Under the pieces are notes generated by a model. The model searched no databases. It saw nothing but the letters and a program-made list of their open reading frames with translations, and was not told the DNA's origin. Below are positions 1-4,897 of a stretch of 6,768 nucleotides of DNA, piece after piece. The number at the start of each line of letters is the position of its first letter. Position 1 is the first letter of the stretch. Position numbers and translations under genes: made by a program. The DNA lies in contig CALGBN010000372.1 in assembly GCA_937877765.1 (NCBI GenBank), forward strand, positions 1-6,768. The letters are read 5' to 3'. The stretch comes from Candidatus Bathyarchaeota archaeon (lineage in GTDB: Archaea > Thermoproteota > Bathyarchaeia > TCS64).

Positions 1-30
1 TCGGCAGCGTCAGATGTGTATAAGAGACAG
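1..30 (+). other. Illumina Nextera Read 1 adapter (5'-truncated)
   Basis: Positions 12-30 are the 19-bp Tn5 mosaic end and 1-11 are the tail of the Nextera Read 1 primer site. This is library sequence, not genome. It contributes the last six residues (LSLIHI) and the stop of the minus-strand reading frame that runs off the left end, so that stop must not be read as a natural C-terminus. Confidence 0.98.
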
Positions 31-1809
31 TGCTAATCCATTCCATAAATGGAGTGAATAATCAGTAACTTCTCCTTTCTTCCAATAAAAATGGAACTCA
101 CCTGGGAATGCGTTTCTCTCAAAGTAATCATTTTCAGCATCAGTTTCAAATAATATTTTACATCGTTTATTTAGAGGGTTTTTTTTAGTTCCTTTCTGTT
201 TAATTTTAAAGAATGTGGGATATTCTTTTCCTTCATAATCATTCTGATTACTAACATATCTAAGATTGAAGGGATTGGAAATTCTAGTTCCTGGAAATAA
301 TAATGAAGCGAATGAAGGAGATTTTTTTACTAAATCGTCAACAATCTCTTGTAAAGGTTTAGAATCAGCAAGTTTATCCTGTAAATCTTCTTGTCGTCTT
401 TTCGTTTTTAATTCCTTTAAACCCTGATGATTTCGCAATATTCCTGCCAATTCATTCTCAATTTCCTGTTTTAGATCTCCCTCACGAAGTCTATCACGGC
501 TGTTCATGAATAGATCTTCTCTAGTCCTTCCGGCAATATTACTACAATCTATTGATACAAGAATTGAGTCTGAAATATATCCCAAGTTTACAGAGGTTCT
601 TGCAAAGAATCTTTTTGATATATATCCATGTGTTTGACCATTAATCGAAAAAATAATTCCTTCATCTTTACGATATTTTACAGATTTCCCTTTTTTAAAA
701 GCATAAATTTGGCATGCCATTTTTTCTCCTAATACTGAAATAAAACATGAACTAGGAAAGCCACTTTCTAAATTCCCACGCTTATCTTCGTTTAGTCTTA
801 CCTCAAGCCCAGCCATAGTAATTTGTGGACTATGAGAAGAATATCCCTCTCTTCTTTCATAAAATCGGATTGGTAATGCTATACGAGGAACTAAGAGACA
901 AATTCTATTATATAGATCCTGAGTAACTGTTGTTCTATATCCCGGAATTTGATACTCATATAATTTGATATATGTTCCCCATTTCATTTCATTATAATAT
1001 GGTTTCGGATATTTTCCTGGTATAATTCGAAGAGAATCGCGATTAAAGAATGGGATTTTACCATTCACTACTAAATAAGTATATGAAGAACTCCGTCTAT
1101 TATCAGAAGGATTTTCTCGTCTGATTATAGTAAATCCCCAGCAATCCTTTGTTTTATCATTATTGTCATAGGCACAATTAGGATGTCTTTTGCTCACAAT
1201 TAATTGAAGATTGTGTGTACCAGCAAATTGAAGTACACCAGTTCCACCCATATTGAATTTTCCTTGGACAAAAGGAATACGTAATTTGTTAGAACCTGCA
1301 AGGGACAAAAAAGTGTCTGGCATTTGTTTTGGGGTCTGTCCTTCACCAAGATCAATAATGGAATAACATGGATTCCTTTTTTCTCCAGTAGCTACCAAAG
1401 AAATATTTTGGGCTAGTTCAGTTCTTCTCCCAGCACTTATATCCCAAAGACTCCCCCGCCTTATCTTAAAGTACCTTTCTTGAGCTTCTGTTATACTTCT
1501 TGGCGCTCCTTCACTTTCAGGATCAATTCCTTCTTTATAACATTCTCTCATGAATACTGCGTCAACAGAATTGATCAATTTCTCAACAAGAGCGGATTCA
1601 GGTAAGCTTTGTTGATTTCCAATTGTTGCAAAATTATTTTCAAAGTCTCCATAAAACCGCCAATTATTTGGGTTATCCCAAAAACCGTATTGTTTTAGAA
1701 TTTTTATGACTGCTTCTTCTGATTCACTTTTCACCAAAGTCATACATAATTTATACAAATTTGTTGATGGACTCAAGTTTGTTTGTTGTATTTTCTTTTG
1801 ATCAGTCAT
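31..1809 (-). CDS. GHKL-fold ATPase, C-terminus truncated by contig end
   Basis: Partial gene with 593 genuine residues; its frame then enters the adapter. The N-terminal half shows the Bergerat (GHKL) ATP-binding fold seen in MutL, Hsp90, gyrase B and MORC. The N box is E76-x3-N80-x2-D83 in ALVEKLINSVDAV. The G1 motif D153-x-G155-x-G157 lies in IIDLGEGQ, and a glycine-rich lid GKFNMGGTG covers 183-191. It should bind ATP-Mg and probably cycles by dimerising. Residues 300-450 include NGQTHG (390-395) and a basic RTREDLFMNSRDRL stretch (428-441), which may correspond to a transducer-like region. A charged, probably helical segment follows at about 440-495. I do not recognise the C-terminal part. 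The start is fixed by GGAGGT at 1823-1818, 8 nt before the ATG, inside the upstream gene. ATG overlaps that gene's TGA as ATGA, so the two are translationally coupled. It resembles GHKL proteins of defence loci only in a general way; the specific function is unknown. Confidence 0.88.
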
Positions 1810-2801
1810 TTTCTTAAACCTCCAACTAATTCATTACATTTTTCTGATACTACATATATATAAGACAGCCCATCATACTTACGATTCACGAGTTTAAGAT
1901 CATTCATTCGATTGAGATGCCCAGCTAAATAGGTGGCTACTTGATTTTCGCTAAAATCAGGCTTGGAACCTTTTATTGTATTTTTAAGAACTCCTGTATT
2001 ATTTTCGCCTTTACCAATTGAATTTAAGATAAAACGAATATCTTGCATCTCATCAGGTAAGTATTGTTTTATCACGTGAACTAAAAATTCCTGTTCCTCT
2101 TCAGATAATACTGAGTTCTTATTATTCAAATCAAGGTAAGGATTCTCAAACTTACAAAATTCTAGACCAATATTAGTTAATCGTGCATAATCATTTCCAT
2201 CACTACCAGTGAAGATATCAAGTAAACGTAAAGTTGCTGGCATCCCATCAATTTTGTCTTCTCTCAAGTCTCCAACGAAATGAGACTTGAATCTGGAACG
2301 TGAACTTTCACTGTTTTTACTAACAGGTAACCCGGTAAATAGTCGATCCCCTCGCTTCCTTCCTGACCCTTTTTCAGATCTTTTTAAAGCCAGACCGATT
2401 TTCCTTGCCTCTCTGGAAGCTATTTCCTGTAATGAATCAAGTAGTATAGGACCATCTTGCTCTTCCATTAAATTCGCTAATACTCTAACAGTTATTTTTA
2501 CAGGGAAAAATTTGTTCCAGAAACCAGACAGAGTTGTGTATAATTTTGAATTATCGGGTTCTACAGTATCAAAATTGAAATCGTCTAAATTAGTTAAATT
2601 CTTCTTGTTATCGTGTTCAGATTCAGGGGGCTTATATGTAACTGATTCTTGTTGAATGGGTTCAAGTGGATTTTCAATAATATACACCTGATTTTGGATC
2701 GATGTGAGGATAAACTCCTGAATAGTTCTATATCCCCCTTTTTCTATTTGTTTTTGGATTATATCCACAACTTCTGGGGGTATATCCACTATATACCTCA
2801 T
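1806..2801 (-). CDS. Ribbon-helix-helix N-terminus plus winged-helix-like protein
   Basis: 331 aa, complete. Residues 1-40 (MRYIVDIPPEVVDII...YRTIQEFILTSIQNQ) have the pattern of an archaeal ribbon-helix-helix DNA-binding domain: a short beta strand and two amphipathic helices. Residues 41-95 form a polar, probably flexible linker. Residues 96-215 are unrecognised, with a basic SEKGSGRKRGDR stretch at 142-153 and an RLTNIGLEFC segment (207-216) like the wing-adjacent helix of winged-helix proteins. The C-terminus (283-330, SENQVATYLAGHLNRMNDLKLVNRKY...YVVSEKCNELV) also reads as a winged helix. The expected role is DNA binding, as regulator or DNA-targeting partner of the GHKL ATPase encoded directly downstream with an ATGA overlap. 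The start is supported by GGGTGAT at 2811-2805 and a TATA box at 2847-2839. The RHH assignment is moderately firm; the winged-helix calls are inferred from sequence pattern only. Confidence 0.87.
   Translation of the reverse strand: MRYIVDIPPEVVDIIQKQIEKGGYRTIQEFILTSIQNQVYIIENPLEPIQQESVTYKPPESEHDNKKNLTNLDDFNFDTVEPDNSKLYTTLSGFWNKFFPVKITVRVLANLMEEQDGPILLDSLQEIASREARKIGLALKRSEKGSGRKRGDRLFTGLPVSKNSESSRSRFKSHFVGDLREDKIDGMPATLRLLDIFTGSDGNDYARLTNIGLEFCKFENPYLDLNNKNSVLSEEEQEFLVHVIKQYLPDEMQDIRFILNSIGKGENNTGVLKNTIKGSKPDFSENQVATYLAGHLNRMNDLKLVNRKYDGLSYIYVVSEKCNELVGGLRK
1818..1823 (-). promoter_or_regulatory. Shine-Dalgarno for the GHKL ATPase inside the upstream gene
   Basis: On the minus strand GGAGGT is followed by 8 nt and then ATG (1809-1807). 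It lies in the codons for the Gly-Gly near the C-terminus of the RHH protein, so ribosomes ending that gene can re-initiate at the ATGA overlap. This supports the start of the ATPase and stoichiometric co-expression. Confidence 0.85.
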
Positions 2802-2804
2802 TTT

Positions 2805-2811
2805 ATCACCC
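2805..2811 (-). promoter_or_regulatory. Ribosome binding site of the RHH gene
   Basis: GGGTGAT on the minus strand, 3 nt before ATG (2801-2799), matches the anti-Shine-Dalgarno core GGTGAT. It supports this start over any internal methionine. Confidence 0.65.
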
Positions 2812-2812
2812 T

Positions 2813-2826
2813 ATATACCAGTATAT
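2813..2826. promoter_or_regulatory. 14-bp inverted repeat, candidate RHH operator
   Basis: ATATAC-CA-GTATAT has two perfect 6-bp arms. It sits between the TATA box and the start codon of the RHH gene, at the expected transcription start. RHH proteins commonly bind short inverted repeats in their own promoters as paired dimers, so autorepression is likely. The AT-rich content makes a chance palindrome possible. Confidence 0.5.
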
Positions 2827-2838
2827 CCCTCTTTATAC

Positions 2839-2847
2839 TATTTAAAA
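2839..2847 (-). promoter_or_regulatory. TATA box of the RHH-GHKL operon
   Basis: Minus strand reads TTTTAAATA, a good archaeal TATA element. Its centre is about 42 nt before the ATG, which puts the start of transcription near 2817 and gives a short leader just long enough to hold the GGGTGAT ribosome site. Confidence 0.6.
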
Positions 2848-2892
2848 CCGATCATTAGGTGGAGTTGAACATAAAAAGAATTTTTCAAGTGT

Positions 2893-2907
2893 TTTATAAT
2901 TATATAG
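2893..2907 (+). promoter_or_regulatory. TATA region of the first universal stress protein gene
   Basis: TTTATAATTATATAG contains overlapping TATA-like octamers centred at about 2897 and 2903. The usual 24-27 nt spacing puts transcription start at 2922-2929, at or just before the ATG at 2929. The mRNA is probably leaderless or nearly so; no Shine-Dalgarno is visible. It is divergent from the RHH operon promoter. Confidence 0.6.
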
Positions 2908-2928
2908 TACCGTGTGTTTTCTTTGCCT

Positions 2929-3387
2929 ATGTTTCACAAGATACTTGTTGCGGTTGACGGATCAGACGCCAGTCTTCACGCACTTGAAGTTGCAGCAAAA
3001 ATAAGCATCGATAACGATGCAGAACTAACCATACTAACAGTAGCACCCTACCCACCACCAATGTTCACAGAAGACGCCATGCCAACATACCTACCCCAAT
3101 ACCAAACCGACCACAGAGAAAGCCACAAAAAAATGCTAGCCAAAATCAACAAAGAAATCAAAACAAAAAACCCCAAACTACGCACAGTACCCATCGTCAT
3201 GGAAGGCAAACCAGCCCAAACCATCATAGACGCAGCAAAAGCACGCGAATCAGACCTCATCATAGTAGGAAACCGCGGACAAAGCGGAATCCTAGACTGG
3301 ATGCTAGGATCAGTGAGCCAAAAAGTAGTAAACAGCTGCACAGCACCCGTCCTCGTCGTAAAAGACCAAAAATACTGCCAAGCCTAA
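2929..3387 (+). CDS. Universal stress protein, UspA family, ATP-binding type
   Basis: 152 aa single-domain Usp fold, the usual family length. The N-terminus MFHKILVAVDGSDAS is the classic first beta strand plus nucleotide-contacting Asp10-Gly11. The ATP-binding signature G-x2-G-x9-G-S is intact at G114, G117, G127 and S128, so this should be an ATP-binding rather than UspA-like member. Such proteins are cytosolic dimers thought to act as nucleotide-dependent stress effectors. A YLPQYQTD motif (54-61) between the second strand and helix, a central Cys137 and the tail KDQKYCQA are shared with the paralogue at 4052. I chose ATG 2929 over the in-frame GTG at 2914, because the TATA region at 2893-2907 would place GTG upstream of the transcript, and family members begin MFxKILVAVDGS. 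Codons end mostly in A or C. Transcribed alone. Confidence 0.93.
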   Translation: MFHKILVAVDGSDASLHALEVAAKISIDNDAELTILTVAPYPPPMFTEDAMPTYLPQYQTDHRESHKKMLAKINKEIKTKNPKLRTVPIVMEGKPAQTIIDAAKARESDLIIVGNRGQSGILDWMLGSVSQKVVNSCTAPVLVVKDQKYCQA

Positions 3388-3389
3388 AA

Positions 3390-3409
3390 GGGAGGGGAGG
3401 GGGTCTCCC
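3390..3409 (+). terminator. G-rich hairpin just after the first stress protein
   Basis: Five nt after the stop lies a run of GGG, GGGG and GGGGG separated by single A, then TCTCCC. GGGAG (3395-3399) pairs with CTCCC (3405-3409) over a 5-nt loop. A T-rich patch CATTTTCTCT follows at 3431-3440. This could end or stabilise the mRNA. Archaeal termination relies mainly on U tracts, so the role is tentative. Confidence 0.35.
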
Positions 3410-3580
3410 AAGAAAACCCCTAAAACAACCCATTTTCTCTAAACCAGCCCCAGAAAATCCTCTTTAATATCCAACATAATGACAAAAAGCGTCACAGTAA
3501 CCGAAAATAACCACAAAAAAGTAACTGGAGAAACATCTGACCTTAAACGACAAACAGATATTTAGTACCCCAACCTAATC

Positions 3581-3588
3581 TTTATAAA
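3581..3588 (+). promoter_or_regulatory. Orphan TATA box TTTATAAA
   Basis: A consensus-quality archaeal TATA element stands out in an otherwise T-poor region. Transcription would start near 3610, but no ORF begins within reach (ATG 3606 is followed at once by TGA). It may drive a small RNA. No strong BRE is seen upstream. Confidence 0.4.
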
Positions 3589-3638
3589 CCATCCAAACTA
3601 AAAATATGTGAATCATTTTTTTCAGTAAAAGAAAAGCC

Positions 3639-3657
3639 CCCCTAACACCTAGAGGGG
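3639..3657 (+). other. C/G stem-loop downstream of the orphan TATA box
   Basis: CCCCT (3639-3643) pairs with AGGGG (3653-3657) over a 9-nt loop. It follows a seven-T run at 3616-3622 and lies within the transcript predicted from the TATA at 3581. It may be part of a structured RNA; one short stem is weak evidence alone. Confidence 0.3.
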
Positions 3658-3745
3658 TATCACACGGAAACCCCCAAAAAGCCCCCATTCAACAAACAAG
3701 CTTAGAAAACCAACCAGAACAAACAAGAAACTAGGCAAAAAAGGC

Positions 3746-3786
3746 GTCTATTCTATACAAAAACACCGCCTATTCATACCAAAAAA
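3746..3786. repeat. Imperfect direct repeat, 22-bp spacing
   Basis: Two copies of a CTATTC...ATAC...AAAAA motif occur: GTCTATTCTATACAAAAA from 3746 and GCCTATTCATACCAAAAA from 3768. The CTATTC cores start at 3748 and 3770, two helical turns apart. They lie just beyond the stop of the Cys-rich minus-strand ORF. They could be a protein-binding site on one face of the helix or simple drift in a low-complexity region. Confidence 0.35.
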
Positions 3787-3798
3787 ATGACGCCCAGC

Positions 3799-3999
3799 CT
3801 ACTTCTGAGACTTCGCCACACACTTGGATTCACCGGTCCTACCAACCATATTACACTCAATATACCTCTTACAACGACCATGAGCATCCACAGTATAACT
3901 CGGCAATAATCCACACTGCTTACTAACCACACATCTCACCTCCAAGAAACAATCCCCACCCACAGGCGGGACACACTCACCCAGCGTAACGCCCCCCAT
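3799..3999 (-). CDS. Small cysteine-rich protein (candidate)
   Basis: 66 aa from ATG 3999 with seven cysteines (C9, 17, 23, 29, 43, 49, 60). The spacing is patterned, C-x5-C-x5-C and again C-x5-C, and acidic and basic residues lie between them (DCFLEVRCVVSKQCG, GRCKRYIECN). This suggests a disulfide- or metal-stabilised miniprotein. No signal peptide or CPxC zinc ribbon is clear. I do not recognise the family. The frame stays open up to 4101; ATG 4053 is an alternative but overlaps the stress protein start codon, and neither start has a well-placed ribosome site. GGGTGATCT lies 15 nt before ATG 3999, too far for a normal Shine-Dalgarno. Caution: the minus strand here is G/T-rich, which by itself raises Cys, Val and Gly codons, so chance is not excluded. 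Confidence 0.42.
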   Translation of the reverse strand: MGGVTLGECVPPVGGDCFLEVRCVVSKQCGLLPSYTVDAHGRCKRYIECNMVGRTGESKCVAKSQK

Positions 4000-4005
4000 A
4001 TAAAC
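3999..4005 (+). promoter_or_regulatory. Possible TATA box of the second stress protein gene
   Basis: TATAAAC at 3999-4005 lies about 50 nt before ATG 4052. It predicts transcription start near 4028 and a leader of about 24 nt without a Shine-Dalgarno. It is the only TATA-like element in the 250 bp before the gene. It touches the ATG of the Cys-rich minus-strand ORF. Confidence 0.35.
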
Positions 4006-4051
4006 ACTACACCAGATCACCCTGAAATACCACGGTTCCCCACAAACACCC

Positions 4052-4504
4052 ATGTTCAAAAACATACACGCCGCCATAGACGGCAACCCAAGCAGCATCA
4101 AAGCACTAGACTACGCAGCACACCTAGCAAACAACGAAAAAGCAACACTACACATCATCAGCGCAGCAGAGCCTCTACCCCCACTCGTCACCCCCCCTGG
4201 AACAAACCAATACATGCCCCAATACCAAGACGACATCCACAAAGCCCTAGAAGAAATCCAGCAAACACAAGTAAAACGCCTAGCAAAGCTCTACCCAGAC
4301 CTAAAAATAACCACCCAGGTAATAGACGGACGCCCAGTACCAGTAATCCGCAAAGCCACCAAAGGCACAGACCTCATAGTAATCGGACACAGAGGACACG
4401 GAGCAATACTCAGCCTAGTACTAGGCAGCGTCGCAAAACAAATAGTAGACACATGCACAGCACCAGTCCTAGTCATAAAAGACCAGGACTACTGCCCCAC
4501 CTAA
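4052..4504 (+). CDS. Universal stress protein, UspA family, second paralogue
   Basis: 150 aa single-domain Usp. The N-terminus MFKNIHAAIDGNPSS keeps the Asp10-Gly11 pair. The ATP signature G112-x2-G115-x9-G125-S126 is complete. It shares with the first stress protein a YMPQYQDD motif (54-61), a CTAP segment (Cys135) and the tail KDQDYCPT. The two are therefore recent paralogues, or members of a lineage-specific subfamily, and could form heterodimers; that is inference. It has no close co-directional neighbour, 664 bp separating it from the first copy. Its stop TAA (4502-4504) overlaps the TAG of the convergent small gene (4503-4501), so the two transcripts must overlap. ATG 4052 is the only start that fits the family N-terminus. 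Confidence 0.93.
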   Translation: MFKNIHAAIDGNPSSIKALDYAAHLANNEKATLHIISAAEPLPPLVTPPGTNQYMPQYQDDIHKALEEIQQTQVKRLAKLYPDLKITTQVIDGRPVPVIRKATKGTDLIVIGHRGHGAILSLVLGSVAKQIVDTCTAPVLVIKDQDYCPT

Positions 4505-4743
4505 ACACCAACATCAGGCAAAGACCCAACGGCATTCAAAACACTCAAAGCCTCATCACTAAGCCGCAGACGACACCCCTGATGCACATAAATCCGCTCC
4601 AATACACCAATCTTCGTCAACTTACGCCTCTGAGGCTCACCAAAAAAACGACTCGCCTTATGCCCACTATTAATCATATAGAGCTCCCTACTGTAAAACC
4701 GTACAATATTACGGAAACTCTGCTCAACCTCAAATGAAGACAA
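4501..4743 (-). CDS. Small winged-helix-like protein (candidate)
   Basis: From TTG 4743 this gives 80 aa; from ATG 4677, 58 aa. The body FEVEQSFRNIVRFYSRELYMINSGHKASRFFGEPQRRKLTKIGVLERIYVHQGCRLRLSDEALSVLNAV has balanced charged and hydrophobic residues, unlike shadow ORFs here. Its end, K-L-x-x-x-GVL-x-x-x-Y then RLRLSDEALSVL, is the recognition-helix plus wing pattern of small archaeal winged-helix regulators. Starts: GGTGGG lies 6 nt before TTG 4743, and GGGAG 6 nt before ATG 4677. The frame is open to TTG 4812, but that extension is G/T-rich low complexity and probably not coding. The stop overlaps that of the convergent stress protein gene. It is divergent from TFB across an inverted repeat, so it may regulate that promoter. 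The family is not recognised by name. Confidence 0.55.
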   Translation of the reverse strand: MSSFEVEQSFRNIVRFYSRELYMINSGHKASRFFGEPQRRKLTKIGVLERIYVHQGCRLRLSDEALSVLNAVGSLPDVGV

Positions 4744-4825
4744 GACAAACCCACCAATACAATACCCAAACAAGCTAAAAACAGTTACCAAAAAACACCC
4801 ACTTAACACCAAAAAACACCCCGAT

Positions 4826-4846
4826 TATGTAGCAATAAACTACATA
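4826..4846. promoter_or_regulatory. 7-7-7 inverted repeat, candidate operator before TFB
   Basis: TATGTAG, a 7-nt spacer CAATAAA, then CTACATA: perfect 7-bp arms with centres 14 bp apart. It lies in the divergent spacer between the small winged-helix-like gene and TFB, 52-72 bp before the TFB ATG. The AATAAAC spacer is the only TATA-like sequence at a plausible distance for TFB, so a protein bound here would compete with TBP. Confidence 0.55.
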
Positions 4847-4885
4847 CAACGAGATAATAGCCAATGGAACAAGAAACCATATCAC

Positions 4886-4890
4886 AGGTG
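4886..4890 (+). promoter_or_regulatory. Shine-Dalgarno of the TFB gene
   Basis: AGGTG lies 7 nt before ATG 4898 and matches the anti-Shine-Dalgarno. It supports this start over the out-of-frame ATG at 4864. Confidence 0.6.
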
Positions 4891-4897
4891 CATAAAT

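Larger units (their letters stand above)
3388..3798. other. Long A/C-rich intergenic stretch, no convincing gene
   Basis: 411 bp between the first stress protein and the Cys-rich minus-strand ORF. For example, positions 3661-3720 hold 50 A or C out of 60 and only four T. It contains a G-rich hairpin, a TATA box without a gene behind it, a C/G hairpin and a 22-bp-spaced direct repeat, each listed separately. One 28-codon ORF (3479-3565, +) has no ribosome site and was not called. The stretch could be regulatory or encode a small RNA. Confidence 0.5.

Noticed and set aside
10..30. Natural C-terminus LSLIHI and stop of the GHKL protein
   Set aside because: These codons are the reverse complement of the Nextera mosaic end; the true C-terminus lies beyond the insert.
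2287..2655. Plus-strand 122-aa ORF inside the RHH gene
   Set aside because: Antisense shadow of a well-supported minus-strand gene; no promoter or ribosome site.
2649..2858. Plus-strand 69-aa aromatic-rich ORF overlapping the RHH gene start
   Set aside because: Antisense to the RHH domain and its promoter; composition reflects AT-rich DNA.
2851..2872. tRNA-like T-loop remnant (GTTGAAC) that could mark an integration site at the composition boundary
   Set aside because: No acceptor or anticodon arm can be built around it, and no direct repeat of it is seen elsewhere in the window.
2914..2928. GTG start extending the first stress protein by five residues
   Set aside because: The TATA region predicts a transcript starting at or after 2922, and the family begins at the MFxKIL methionine.
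3390..3403. G-quadruplex
   Set aside because: Only three G runs; a standard four-run quadruplex is not available, so the hairpin reading is simpler.
3479..3565. 28-codon plus-strand ORF (MTKSVTVTENN...)
   Set aside because: No ribosome site, no TATA at a usable distance (TTTAATAT is only about 10 nt before ATG), and Thr/Lys/Asn-rich content expected from A/C-rich DNA.
4453..4737. Plus-strand 94-aa ORF after the second stress protein
   Set aside because: Thr/Pro/Asn/Leu-rich low-complexity translation of A/C-rich DNA; the minus-strand frame looks far more protein-like.
4744..4812. N-terminal extension of the winged-helix-like protein to TTG 4812 as a signal or membrane segment
   Set aside because: The hydrophobic run comes from G/T-rich low-complexity DNA and begins at a weak TTG without a clear ribosome site.
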